A DNA stretch of 64,000 nt, from the NCBI GenBank assembly GCA_002314455.1, contig DCFZ01000005.1, forward strand, positions 1-64,000. The letters are read 5' to 3'. Each line of letters begins with the position of its first letter. The stretch's first letter is position 1. A program made the position numbers and the translations under genes. The notes under the pieces were generated by a model. The model was not told where the DNA came from. It worked only from the letters and a program-made list of their open reading frames with translations, and ran no database searches. This DNA comes from Lentisphaeria bacterium UBA1791. GTDB taxonomy: Bacteria > Verrucomicrobiota > Lentisphaeria > Victivallales > Victivallaceae. Positions 50,037-58,715 of the stretch are shown in pieces.

Positions 50037-53000
50037 ATGCCCGTTGACTTTGTCCATTTGCATTTGCACACCCATTACAGTATGCTCGATGGCGCCTGTA
50101 CCGCCAAGGGCATCGTCAAACTCGCCCAGTCGATGGATATGGTCGGCGCCGCGATTACCGACCACGGTTACGTCGGCGGCGCCGAGGAGTACCACCGCGT
50201 TTTCAACGAAGCGGGATTGCGTCCGATCATCGGTTGCGAAGCCTATGTCGCGCCAGGCAGTCACTTCGACAAGACCCCTGCCCTCGAGCACTACAAGGGG
50301 TTCCATTTGGTGTTGCTCTGCGAAAACGACACGGGCTACCACAATTTGTGCAAACTCATTTCCGAAGCCTACCGCAACGGATTGTACTACAAGCCGCGGA
50401 TCGACCACGAATTGCTCACCCAGTACAACGAGGGATTGATCGCGCTTTCCGCGTGCATTCAGGGGGAAGTTTCGCGCCGTTTCCTCGATTCCAATCCGCG
50501 CGCGGCGGAGGATGCGCTGCAGTTTTACCGCGACCTTTTCGGGCGCGACCGCTACTTCCTCGAGGTGATGGATCACGGCATTCCCGAAGAACGCAACGCC
50601 AACCGCTTTTTGGTCGAGATGGCAAAGAAGTACGATCTGCAGATGGTCGCGACCAACGACGTCCACTATATGAAAAAAGAGGACGCCCCCGCGCACGACG
50701 TGATGCTCTGCATTCAGACCGGGATGAAGTTGAGCGACGAGCACCGCATGCGGATGTCGGGCCCCGACTATTATTTCAAGTCGCCCGAGGAAATGAAGGA
50801 AATTTTTCGCGAACTCCCCGACGCGATCACCAATACGCGCGCAATCGCCGAGCGGTGCGAGATCCACTTTGACTACAAGACGAACCACTACCCCATTTTC
50901 TATTTGCCCGACAAGTCGGTGCCGACCAAGGAAACGCTGCGCGAGATCTGCTACGACAACATGATGTACCGCTACGATTTCGACCCGCGCAAAGACGATT
51001 TGTCGACGCCGGAGCGCAAGGCGGTCATGGAACGCATGGAGTACGAACTCGGCATCATCGAACGCACCGGTTTTTGCAGTTACTTCATGGTCGTCTCGGA
51101 CTTCATCCGCTACGGCAAGGATCACGGCGTGCCGGTCGGTCCCGGGCGCGGTTCCGGCGCCGGCAGTCTCGTCGCCTATCTGATGCGCATCACCGACATC
51201 GATCCGTTGCGCTACAATCTGCTCTTTGAACGCTTCCTCAACCCGGAACGCGTCAGCCCGCCCGACTTCGACATCGACTTCTGCGAAAAGCGGCGCGGCG
51301 AAGTGATCGAATACGTCCGTCAGCGTTACGGCTACGACAGCGTCGCCCAGATCTGCACCTACGGGCAGTTGAAGCCCAAGGCGGTGGTCAAAGACGTCGC
51401 CCGCGTGCTCGGCATGAGTTTCGACGAAGGCAATAAGCTGACCAAACTCATTCCCGACGACGACCTCAAGATCACCATCGACAAGGCGATCGAGCGCAAC
51501 GCCGACTTAAAAAAGCTTATCGACACCGACGAGCAGGTACAGGAAGTTTTCAAGTACGCCCGCGTCCTCGAAGGGCTGAACCGCCAGACCGGCATCCACG
51601 CCGCCGGCGTCATCATCGGCGACCAGCGGCTCGACAACCTCGTGCCGCTTTCGCGCAGCGCCCAGGGCGATATGGTCGTGCAGTACCCCAAGGAACCCTG
51701 CGAACATCTGGGCTTGCTCAAGATGGACTTCCTCGGACTTCGCACGTTGACCATCATCCGCAACGCGCTCGATATGATCAAGGAAGATCACGGCATCGAC
51801 ATCGACCCGATCAAGATTCCGCTCGACGACCCCAAGACCTTTGACATGCTCCGGCGCGGCGATACGATCGCCGTGTTTCAGTTGGAATCCGGCGGCATGC
51901 AAAGCCTCTGCCGCAACCTCGGCGTCGAGACGATCGAGCACATCATCGCGCTCGTCGCGCTTTACCGCCCGGGGCCGATGCAGTTCATCCCGCAGTACAT
52001 CGCCCGCAAAAAGGGGCAGGAAGTCACGATCTACGACCACCCCAAGATGGAGCCGATCCTCAAGGAAACCTACGGCATTATGGTCTACCAGGAGCAGATC
52101 ATGCAGGTCGTCCAGGCGCTCGCCGGTTTCTCGCTCGGCGGCGCCGACATCCTCCGCCGTGCGATCGGCAAAAAGAAAATCGACGTGATGGCGAAACAGC
52201 AGGAAAAATTCATTCAGGGCTGTGCCGAAGCGAGCAACATTTCCGCCGACCTCGCCAATCAGATTTGGGAAAAGATCAAGATCTTCGCCGGATACGGCTT
52301 CAACAAGTCGCACTCCGCCGCCTACGGCATCGTCTCGTATCAGACCGCCTACCTGAAAGCGAACTACCCGGTGGAATTCATGGCGGCGGTGCTCACGGGG
52401 GAAATCGAAAACGCCGACAAACTTGCGTTTCTGATCCGCGCCTGCCGCGATATGGGCATTCAGATTTTGCCGCCGGACGTCAATTCGAGCGGCATCAGCT
52501 TTTCCTGCGACAACGGCGCCATCCGCTTCGGACTGGGCGCGATCAAGGGCGTCGGCGAAGCCGCCGCCGGCGCGATCATCAACAGCCGCAAGAGCGACGG
52601 CAAGTTCAAGAGCTTCCTCGATTTCTGCGAACGTTGCGGCACCGAAGTCAATTCGCGCATGCTCGAGTGCCTCACCCGAGCGGGCGCATTCGACAGTTTG
52701 CAGCTCAAGCGTTCGCAGATCCTCGCGATCGCCGAACCGATGATCGCGCTCGCCGCCAATCAGGCAAAAGACCGCGCCGCAGGGCAAGGATCGCTTTTTG
52801 ACATGCTTTCCGGCGACTCGGCAAACGAGGAAGCGGTCTCGGTGCCGATCCCCGATCTGCCGGAATTCAGCTGGGACGAAATTCTCAAAAGCGAAAAGCA
52901 ACTGCTCGGATTTTACATTTCCGGGCATCCGCTCGATCCCTTGCGCGAACTCGTCAACGCCTACGGCGAACCGGTGCGCTCCATCGCCGACAAAAGCGAC

Positions 53001-53582
53001 GGCGAGATGGCGCGGCTGACCGGCATGGTTTCCGACATCACCTTCAAATTCAGCAAAACCAGCGGCAAACAGTTCGGCGTCATGCACATCGAAGATATGG
53101 ACGGCAACTGCGAATGCATGGTCTACGAGCGGACGCTCAACAAACTCCGGGAAGCCGGGATCGTTCTCGAACCGGGCAATCCCTTTGTCTTTGAAGTCAC
53201 CATCAGCAAAAAGGACGAGTCCGAACCCGCCCGCGTGATGCTCGATATGGCGATGCCGCTCACCGATGCGCCCGCGAAATTGTCGAACGAGCTTTACTTA
53301 CACCTTACCCGCGGCAAAACAGCCATCGAAACGCAGAAGCAACTTGTCGCGTTGCTCCGGCAGAATCCGGGCGACGTCACGGTGAAACTTTGCCTTGTCA
53401 GCGACGACGATTCCGTCGTTTTCCTCGAATCCAAGTCGATCGCCGTCGAGGTATCGATGGCGCTGCTGTCGGGGATCGACGAACTTCTCGGCAAAGGTCA
53501 TTACCGGATCAAGGCCAAGGAATTCATCGCCGCGCCCCGCCGCGTCTGGCGCCCCAAAGAAACCGAAGTCAAGGAAAATTAG
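50037..53582 (+). CDS. dnaE: DNA polymerase III alpha subunit
   Basis: A 1181-residue replicative polymerase. The N-terminal PHP domain has HLHLHTHYSMLDG (residues 7-19) with its metal His set intact. The polymerase core has PPDFDIDF with catalytic Asp410 and Asp412, and the third Asp (about 564) in KMDFLGLRTL. GRGSGAGSLVAY, a helix-hairpin-helix region and an OB fold (RLTGMVSDITFKF, about 985) follow. It is the DnaE type, not PolC: no inserted 3'-5' exonuclease. ATG 50037 is chosen over an in-frame extension that would run through the promoter. Confidence 0.98.
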   Translation: MPVDFVHLHLHTHYSMLDGACTAKGIVKLAQSMDMVGAAITDHGYVGGAEEYHRVFNEAGLRPIIGCEAYVAPGSHFDKTPALEHYKGFHLVLLCENDTGYHNLCKLISEAYRNGLYYKPRIDHELLTQYNEGLIALSACIQGEVSRRFLDSNPRAAEDALQFYRDLFGRDRYFLEVMDHGIPEERNANRFLVEMAKKYDLQMVATNDVHYMKKEDAPAHDVMLCIQTGMKLSDEHRMRMSGPDYYFKSPEEMKEIFRELPDAITNTRAIAERCEIHFDYKTNHYPIFYLPDKSVPTKETLREICYDNMMYRYDFDPRKDDLSTPERKAVMERMEYELGIIERTGFCSYFMVVSDFIRYGKDHGVPVGPGRGSGAGSLVAYLMRITDIDPLRYNLLFERFLNPERVSPPDFDIDFCEKRRGEVIEYVRQRYGYDSVAQICTYGQLKPKAVVKDVARVLGMSFDEGNKLTKLIPDDDLKITIDKAIERNADLKKLIDTDEQVQEVFKYARVLEGLNRQTGIHAAGVIIGDQRLDNLVPLSRSAQGDMVVQYPKEPCEHLGLLKMDFLGLRTLTIIRNALDMIKEDHGIDIDPIKIPLDDPKTFDMLRRGDTIAVFQLESGGMQSLCRNLGVETIEHIIALVALYRPGPMQFIPQYIARKKGQEVTIYDHPKMEPILKETYGIMVYQEQIMQVVQALAGFSLGGADILRRAIGKKKIDVMAKQQEKFIQGCAEASNISADLANQIWEKIKIFAGYGFNKSHSAAYGIVSYQTAYLKANYPVEFMAAVLTGEIENADKLAFLIRACRDMGIQILPPDVNSSGISFSCDNGAIRFGLGAIKGVGEAAAGAIINSRKSDGKFKSFLDFCERCGTEVNSRMLECLTRAGAFDSLQLKRSQILAIAEPMIALAANQAKDRAAGQGSLFDMLSGDSANEEAVSVPIPDLPEFSWDEILKSEKQLLGFYISGHPLDPLRELVNAYGEPVRSIADKSDGEMARLTGMVSDITFKFSKTSGKQFGVMHIEDMDGNCECMVYERTLNKLREAGIVLEPGNPFVFEVTISKKDESEPARVMLDMAMPLTDAPAKLSNELYLHLTRGKTAIETQKQLVALLRQNPGDVTVKLCLVSDDDSVVFLESKSIAVEVSMALLSGIDELLGKGHYRIKAKEFIAAPRRVWRPKETEVKEN

Positions 53583-53589
53583 TGCGAAA

Positions 53590-54516
53590 ATGAAAAAGCC
53601 TGTGATCGCTGTTTTCGGCGCCAATCCCGCATGGCAGAAAACGATCTTTTTCGATCGTCTGACGCCCGGGGAAGTCAACCGCGCCGCCAAGTTGACGGCA
53701 TTCGCTTCCGGGAAAGGTGTAAACTTCTGCCGGGCAAGTGCTTGTGCAAAACTTACCGACACGCATTTGTTTCAATTTGCCGACGGCGACAACGGCAGAA
53801 AACATCAAATTTCTCTCGATGCGGAAAAAATCGCGCACACCTCCATCCCGACGGGATCGGAAACCCGCGTTTGCGCGACGTGCATCGACCTTGCTTCGGG
53901 GCAAACGACGGAATTGATCGAACCCTCCTTTCCCGCCGATCGCGCCGCCTGCGACGAGATGGTCGAGCGCTGGCAAAGCGCCCTGCCCCGCTTCGACGGC
54001 GCTGCCATTACGGGCAGTTTGCCGGACAAGACCGATCCCGCACTTTATTGCCGCATCGCCGAAGCGGCAGTCGCGCAGAAACTGCCGCTTTTGATCGACG
54101 CCGTTTCGGGGATATTGCCGACGCTGGAAAAACTGGATCGTTTCATTTTGAAGATCAATGCCGGTGAATTAAAGAAATTACTGCAGGTTCATGATTTGCA
54201 TCAGGCGTTGCACCATGCCGCAACGCGTTGGCAACACGCCGTTTTTGCAATCACCGACGGCGCAAGCGAAGCCTATCTTGCCGCCGATGGAGCATTTTAT
54301 CGTTATCGTCTGCCCAGGATCGACGTCGTCAACCCGATCGGTTCGGGCGATACTTGTTCCGCCATTTTGATGGGCCGTCTGCTGACGGGGATGGAAGCGC
54401 CCCAAGCTTTTGCCTGCGCGCTTGCGGCGGCGAGCGCCAACTGCCTCGACCCGACACCGGGGCACTTTGATGAAAAGTGTGCCGGGACACTCATTCCCGC
54501 CATGGAAAGAATTTGA
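53590..54516 (+). CDS. PfkB family sugar kinase (1-phosphofructokinase-like)
   Basis: A 308-residue ribokinase-fold kinase. VFGANPAWQKTIFF at the N-terminus and ASGKGVNFCRA (residues 37-47) resemble the NPAlD…GGKGxN start of FruK/LacC phosphosugar kinases. ITGSLPD, FILKINAGELKKL and NPIGSGDTCSAI carry the anion-hole Gly-rich loop and catalytic Asp. It probably phosphorylates fructose-1-P or tagatose-6-P. It starts 7 nt after dnaE stop without a clear ribosome binding site. A TGA at 54514-54516 is followed at once by a gene remnant. Confidence 0.85.
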   Translation: MKKPVIAVFGANPAWQKTIFFDRLTPGEVNRAAKLTAFASGKGVNFCRASACAKLTDTHLFQFADGDNGRKHQISLDAEKIAHTSIPTGSETRVCATCIDLASGQTTELIEPSFPADRAACDEMVERWQSALPRFDGAAITGSLPDKTDPALYCRIAEAAVAQKLPLLIDAVSGILPTLEKLDRFILKINAGELKKLLQVHDLHQALHHAATRWQHAVFAITDGASEAYLAADGAFYRYRLPRIDVVNPIGSGDTCSAILMGRLLTGMEAPQAFACALAAASANCLDPTPGHFDEKCAGTLIPAMERI

Positions 54517-54668
54517 AACAGATCACGCAATTCACCCCCCTTTTCGTAGCGTATGCCGACGGCAACGTGATGCAAGGCTTTTTAGACGACGGATCGCATC
54601 TGACGTAAGCGGGGTATTTCGTCTGGAACGACGGAATCCATCCCTGCGTCGGGGAATTAAAGAAATAA
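54513..54668 (+). pseudogene. Remnant of SGNH/GDSL hydrolase C-terminus
   Basis: In one frame, codons 54516-54665 read KQITQFTPLFVAYADG…, then FLDDGSHLT, stop (TAA 54606-54608), AGYFVWNDGIHPCVGELKK, ending at a second TAA (54666-54668). The Asp-x-x-His-Leu-Thr-x-Ala-Gly-Tyr-x-x-Trp arrangement is the catalytic Asp/His block that ends SGNH/GDSL esterases. The expected Glu codon before Ala-Gly-Tyr is now TAA, and no upstream SGNH body (block I GDS or block III GxND) exists because the kinase gene occupies that place. So it is a truncated, stop-interrupted relic. Identification is by motif only. Confidence 0.65.
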
Positions 54669-54672
54669 GCTT

Positions 54673-55467
54673 CTACCACGCGCGCATCCGGCGGCAGATC
54701 TCCTGAAACGCCGCAAGCGGGGTCATCGTATTGCTGTAATCGCGCGTTTCGGGGTTGACCCACAACGTTTTTTCCGCGGGCGTCAAAATCGACCAGAAAC
54801 GTTGGAGCGGCAGGTCGCCGTCGCCGATCATCGCGTCGGCGAAATAGCCGCCGCACCGCTTGAGATCGCTATGCTCAAACGCGGCGTCGGAAATATACCA
54901 ATCCTTGAAGTGCCAGTGGACAATGTAGGAGCGTAACTGCAAAAACGAGTCGATCGGATCTTCCACCGTCGCCGCATTGCCGAAGTCAAACGTGAGTTTC
55001 AAGCCGGGCACGGCGCGCAACACCTCGAGGCACTCTGCCGCCGAGGTGATCGGACTGTTGAGAAATCCGGTGCTTTCCATCGTCAGCTGCACCGGCGTTT
55101 TCCGGCTGAACTGCATCGCCTTGCCGTAAAAGTCGATGTAGCGCGCCCGGTCGTCGGCAGGGGAAATCTGGTCGCGCGTGGCAAAGGGCGGCACCATCAG
55201 AACGGGTGCTTCCATCTCGCACGCCGCATCCAGCGCAACGCGGAACGTATCCATATCCTCCGGATCGCCGTAAACGCCATCCGACCGATAGAGCGTATGC
55301 GCCGCGATCGGGATCCCCGCGTCGCGGCTCATTTTTTTCAGCACCTTTGCCGTCGTGCCGTGGAGCCCGATCCAGTCGATCGCCCCCATACCGCACCGGG
55401 CGGCGATGGCGAGAATCTCCTGAACCGGACGATCCGCCAGCATCAGCGACATCATGCAGATGTTCAT
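54673..55467 (-). CDS. Sugar phosphate isomerase/epimerase (AP2Ec-type TIM barrel), second in operon
   Basis: A 264-residue xylose-isomerase-like TIM barrel. The metal-site pattern Glu…Asp…His…Glu is spread over MESTGF (Glu at end of beta-4), LTFDFGNAAT (Asp), IVHWHFKDW (His) and a late ETRDYSN. Relatives isomerise or epimerise keto-sugars and inosose derivatives. Its start overlaps the first isomerase stop by 4 bp. Together with the dehydrogenase upstream it forms a three-gene catabolic operon. The C-terminal end abuts the SGNH remnant. Confidence 0.82.
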   Translation of the reverse strand: MNICMMSLMLADRPVQEILAIAARCGMGAIDWIGLHGTTAKVLKKMSRDAGIPIAAHTLYRSDGVYGDPEDMDTFRVALDAACEMEAPVLMVPPFATRDQISPADDRARYIDFYGKAMQFSRKTPVQLTMESTGFLNSPITSAAECLEVLRAVPGLKLTFDFGNAATVEDPIDSFLQLRSYIVHWHFKDWYISDAAFEHSDLKRCGGYFADAMIGDGDLPLQRFWSILTPAEKTLWVNPETRDYSNTMTPLAAFQEICRRMRAW

Positions 55468-56321
55468 AAGCTGAGCAGCTTCTCCACGGTGACGTCGGCA
55501 AGTTGCTGATCCGGCAGCACCAGATCGGGCAAGCGGCAGAAGGGAATCATCTCGACCGTCAAGGGTCCCTGATAACCGATTTTATTCAATTCCGCAAAGA
55601 GCGAAGCAAAGTTGACCTCGCCCTTGAGCAAGTCGTCGCCGAAGCCGTGAAGCCCGCCGGCGCAGTCGCTCTCGGTAAAATTCTTGAGGTGAACCGCCTT
55701 GATGTATTTGCCGAGGATCTCAACGTAGTCCTCCGGACGGCCGTTGAGACAGCAGTTGCCCGCATCGAAATAGATGCCGATGGCGTCGTCGTGGAAAGAA
55801 TCAAGGTAAAATTTCCACTCCATCGGCGACAGCAGAAAGCGCGTCCAGACGTTTTCAAGCGCGATGTCGACGCCGAGCTGATGCGCGACGGGGAGAAGTT
55901 CCCGAATCGACTTCTGGGAATTTTCCCAAACCGTCTTGTAGGCGACGATCGGGCGCGAAGGATCCCACGCCACCCGGGTCGAACCGGGCACGATCAAGAC
56001 CGCTTCGACGCCGAGCCACGCGCCGATCTGCAGATACTTTTTGGAAAAATCGATCGCCTTTTGCCGCTCCGCCTCGTCGGCGGCACCGAGCGACGCAGAA
56101 CCGTAGAAACCGGTCGCGATCGTGCGCAGACCGACCTTCTTTTGCGCGGCGTAAGCGGCGATTTTTTTGCACTCCGCCTCGGTGATATCGGGTGAAAGCG
56201 CGTCACAGACGGTCAACTCGACGCCGTCGAGTTTTTTCGCCGCCGCGTAGTCGATGAATTCATAGGGCGTCTTCGCTCCGGAAAAACCGCCGAAGACCCA
56301 GTAGTTCAACGCCTTGTACAT
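55464..56321 (-). CDS. Sugar phosphate isomerase/epimerase (TIM barrel), first in operon
   Basis: A 285-residue TIM-barrel isomerase/epimerase: KLDGVELTV at beta-1/2, VDIALENVW with metal Glu, GIYFDAGNC with Asp, IKAVHLKNF with His, and LTVEMIPF with the last Glu, i.e. the complete metal quartet of the family (IolE/IolI/Hyi relatives). It sits one base past the dehydrogenase stop. Substrate not determinable; the pairing with a Gfo/Idh/MocA enzyme suggests oxidation then isomerisation of a sugar, inositol or glycoside. Confidence 0.88.
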   Translation of the reverse strand: MYKALNYWVFGGFSGAKTPYEFIDYAAAKKLDGVELTVCDALSPDITEAECKKIAAYAAQKKVGLRTIATGFYGSASLGAADEAERQKAIDFSKKYLQIGAWLGVEAVLIVPGSTRVAWDPSRPIVAYKTVWENSQKSIRELLPVAHQLGVDIALENVWTRFLLSPMEWKFYLDSFHDDAIGIYFDAGNCCLNGRPEDYVEILGKYIKAVHLKNFTESDCAGGLHGFGDDLLKGEVNFASLFAELNKIGYQGPLTVEMIPFCRLPDLVLPDQQLADVTVEKLLSL

Positions 56322-56322
56322 A

Positions 56323-57372
56323 TTAGCGGACCTCCTCCTCTTTGCCGGTTGAAATCGACTTCATTTCCGTCATCACCGTGCGGAAAGCGTCGGCGATGCT
56401 CTCGAACGTCTGATATTTGTCGGGGGTCTTGCCCTCGGCGACGCACTTGGTGAAGTAATCCAGCTCCTGATGCCAGCCGGTCGGCAGATCGCCGACGTGA
56501 AGTTCCGGCGTTTCGACGTGGTCGTTGAAGTAAATTTTATAGCCGTTGCCGTCGAGTTTCAGCGTCGCCTTTTCGCAGGTGATCTCAAAACTCATTTCAA
56601 ACGGCACCGTTTTTGCCGCGCCCCAGCCGCCTTCGGCGGTGACGAGCAAATTCGTATTGTTCCTGTAGACATAAGTCGTCATGACGTGGTCGACACCGTT
56701 GTCGCTGACGATGCCGCACGCGCCGCGGCTGATGACGGAGTCCGGTTTTCCGAAAAAGTAGCAGACGGCGTCCGTGTCGTGCAAGTGCAAGTCGAGAATC
56801 GCGCCGCGGGAACGACTCGCCGTCATATACCAGTTTTCCCACGCATTGCCGGCGACGGAAGGCGACAACCGGCGGAAAAGCGCATGGCGCACTTCGCCGT
56901 ATTTTTTGGTCACAACGCATTCGCGGGCGTGCGCGTATTCAGGCCACGCGCGAATGCACATACCGACGTTGAAAAAGCCTTTTGCTTCCTTGACTGCGGC
57001 GGCAAGTTGCGCCAGTTCCTCAACGTCGTAGCAGACCGGTTTTTCGCAGAAAACGTGTTTGCCAGCCTTGAGCGCGGCAAGCGCATACTTCAAGTGATAC
57101 TGCGTCGGCACGCAGATGTCGATGATATCCACATCGGCTTTTTCGATCAACTCCAAACCGTCGGCGTAGGTCGTGATGCCGGAAAGATCCAGCCCCTTGG
57201 AATTGTCGCCGCCGCCGATGTTGCCGACGACCTTGGAAATGTTGCCCGTCCGCTTGGCGGCGTCGCCGTCCGCGATGGCGACGACTTTCGCCTGCGGCAG
57301 ATTCTGGTAAATGCCGAAGTGGGTGGTGCCCATGAAGCCCAACCCGATCAACCCGACGCGTACTTCTTTCAT
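56323..57372 (-). CDS. Gfo/Idh/MocA family NAD(P)-dependent oxidoreductase
   Basis: A 349-residue two-domain dehydrogenase. The Rossmann loop GLIGLGFMG is at residues 7-15; DIIDICVPTQYHLKYALAALKAGKHVFCEKP includes the family EKP lysine motif; the C-terminal domain has GAILDLHLHDTDAVCYFFG (His/Asp catalytic block). It oxidises a sugar or cyclitol hydroxyl with NAD(P). ATG 57372 has AAGGAG; first gene of the operon. It is divergent from the PocR/AraC regulator gene, with candidate operators between. Confidence 0.92.
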   Translation of the reverse strand: MKEVRVGLIGLGFMGTTHFGIYQNLPQAKVVAIADGDAAKRTGNISKVVGNIGGGDNSKGLDLSGITTYADGLELIEKADVDIIDICVPTQYHLKYALAALKAGKHVFCEKPVCYDVEELAQLAAAVKEAKGFFNVGMCIRAWPEYAHARECVVTKKYGEVRHALFRRLSPSVAGNAWENWYMTASRSRGAILDLHLHDTDAVCYFFGKPDSVISRGACGIVSDNGVDHVMTTYVYRNNTNLLVTAEGGWGAAKTVPFEMSFEITCEKATLKLDGNGYKIYFNDHVETPELHVGDLPTGWHQELDYFTKCVAEGKTPDKYQTFESIADAFRTVMTEMKSISTGKEEEVR

Positions 57373-57417
57373 AATACGACTCCTTATTATGTTAGGGGAT
57401 TTTCCCGTTCCACACAT

Positions 57418-57423
57418 ACTATA
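57418..57423 (-). promoter_or_regulatory. -10 element of sugar-isomerase operon
   Basis: Minus-strand TATAGT (57423-57418). At the matching -35 position (57446-57441) there is only ATTTTT, so the promoter is probably activator-dependent. Confidence 0.5.
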
Positions 57424-57450
57424 TCACCGAAACGGCGTAAAAAAATATAC

Positions 57451-57482
57451 TTTCCGGCATAATATTGCATTATCCGGCAAAA
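57451..57482. promoter_or_regulatory. Candidate AraC-type operator (direct repeats)
   Basis: TTTCCGGCATAA (57451-57462) and TATCCGGCAAAA (57471-57482) match at 10 of 12 positions in direct orientation, 20 bp apart. They lie just upstream of the minus-strand -35 position and flank the plus-strand -35 (57465-57470). Confidence 0.6.
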
Positions 57483-57492
57483 GTGCTATATT
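57465..57492 (+). promoter_or_regulatory. Promoter of PocR/AraC regulator gene
   Basis: TTGCAT (57465-57470), 16-bp spacer, TATATT (57487-57492). It overlaps the direct repeats, so the regulator could repress itself. Confidence 0.6.
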
Positions 57493-57514
57493 ATGAAAAC
57501 AGGGAGTCGCAACG

Positions 57515-58330
57515 ATGGAAAATTTGATTCAGGCGGAATTGATCTTAAAGGAGGACGTGCGCCGCCTGCTCGACGATTTCGCCGGATTGATGAAACTGCG
57601 CGCGGTGTTTTTCAACGCGGCGGGCGAGATCATCGAACGCGGCCGCAATGCGGAATGTTCCGCCTTTTGCCGCCTGATGCAGGAAAAACGCTTCGGCGTC
57701 GCCGCCTGTATCGCGCTCGACCGAAAAAAACAGCGCGAATGCCTTGTCACGAAACAGATCCTCACCTACCGCTGTCACGCGGGACTCGGGGAGATCATCG
57801 CGCCAGTGTTGTTTCTGGATGAAGTCGCGGGATTTCTTGTCATCGGGCAATTCCGGTTGGACGACGCCCTGCCCTCCGGCATCAAAACACCGGAAGAATG
57901 CGCCGCCTACCGGGCGCTGCCGCTCTTTGCCGGCGAAGAATTGCACCACCTCGAGCACATGGTGCAAATGCTTCTGGAATACATCGTTTCCAAGGAATTG
58001 GTCGGCTATCCGCACGACTTGCGGACGCTGAAATTATTGCAGTACATCGACCATCACATCGCGGAAAAAATGACGCTCGGCGCAGCGGCGCGCTTCATCG
58101 CCGTCAGCGAATCGACTTTGACGCACTACTTAAAAGCGCGTCACCAGACGTGTTTCAGCCATCTGGTGATGAAAAAGCGCATCGAAAAGGCGCAGCATCT
58201 GCTCAAGATACATCCCGATTGGAAACTGGATGCCATCTCAAGCGCAGTGGGGTTTGAATCGTGCTTTTATTTCAGCCGCGTTTTCAAGGCGATGTGCGGC
58301 ATAACGCCGGGGAAATACCGGCGATCCTGA
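57515..58330 (+). CDS. AraC family regulator with PocR sensory domain
   Basis: A 271-residue transcription factor. Residues about 5-155 match the PocR ligand-binding domain: FFNAAGEII, CSAFCRLMQ, ACIALDRKKQRECL, TYRCHAGLGEIIAPV, GFLVIGQFR. The Cys residues and Tyr-x-Cys-His are typical of this domain, which senses small polyols and hydrocarbons. Residues about 170-270 form the double helix-turn-helix of AraC, ending in FESCFYFSRVFKAMCGITPGKYR. It is divergent from the oxidoreductase-isomerase operon and is its likely activator. Confidence 0.93.
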   Translation: MENLIQAELILKEDVRRLLDDFAGLMKLRAVFFNAAGEIIERGRNAECSAFCRLMQEKRFGVAACIALDRKKQRECLVTKQILTYRCHAGLGEIIAPVLFLDEVAGFLVIGQFRLDDALPSGIKTPEECAAYRALPLFAGEELHHLEHMVQMLLEYIVSKELVGYPHDLRTLKLLQYIDHHIAEKMTLGAAARFIAVSESTLTHYLKARHQTCFSHLVMKKRIEKAQHLLKIHPDWKLDAISSAVGFESCFYFSRVFKAMCGITPGKYRRS

Positions 58331-58336
58331 AATCGG

Positions 58337-58618
58337 TCAATCGAGGTGCAAAACGCTGTTGAGCGTGCCGAAATCATTGGCGGAAAAGAGCGGATTGCTC
58401 TCGTCGCTCATCCATTCGCCGTCGACGACAAAACGGTATTCATAGTCGCCGGATTCCAGCTTTAAGGTCACGCTGTAATTGCCGTTGGCAAAGCGCATCG
58501 GAATCTGCGCCCAATCGTTGAACGACCCGGCGAGCATCACCTGGTGACCATTTTCCAAAGCGTATTGAAATTCAACGGGAGTCTTGCCGTTTTTTTGCGT
58601 TTTGTTGATCGTAAACAT
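58337..58618 (-). CDS. Stand-alone CBM48/AMPK-beta-like glycogen-binding protein
   Basis: A 93-residue protein that consists only of a CBM48-type beta sandwich: VMLAGSFNDWAQIPMRF, YSVTLKLESGDYEYRFVVDGEWMSDESNP and NSVLHLD are the family hallmarks (the Trp of SFNDW and the GxYEYRFVVDG strand contact glucans). Such modules normally sit on glycogen branching or debranching enzymes or AMPK-beta. No catalytic domain is fused and none is adjacent. It has its own strong promoter and AAGGTGA ribosome binding site, so it is a genuine small gene. It converges with the AraC gene. Confidence 0.85.
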   Translation of the reverse strand: MFTINKTQKNGKTPVEFQYALENGHQVMLAGSFNDWAQIPMRFANGNYSVTLKLESGDYEYRFVVDGEWMSDESNPLFSANDFGTLNSVLHLD

Positions 58619-58676
58619 CGGTCACCTTGGGTTGTTTTTGCCATCCGAAACCGTTTTTTATCGGAAACGGTCTTAT

Positions 58677-58705
58677 AATATACATTCTTCCGACAAAAAA
58701 AGCAA
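58677..58705 (-). promoter_or_regulatory. Promoter of CBM48 gene
   Basis: Minus strand: TTGCTT (58705-58700), 17-bp spacer, TATATT (58682-58677). The leader of about 50 nt contains two overlapping alternative hairpins (CCGTTT/AAACGG and TCCGA/TCGGA, 58645-58670). Confidence 0.72.
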
Positions 58706-58715
58706 GTCCAAAAGG

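Noticed and set aside
54410..54706. 98-codon plus-strand frame over the kinase end
   Set aside because: It is in a different frame from the SGNH relic and is an Arg-rich shadow of the kinase gene.
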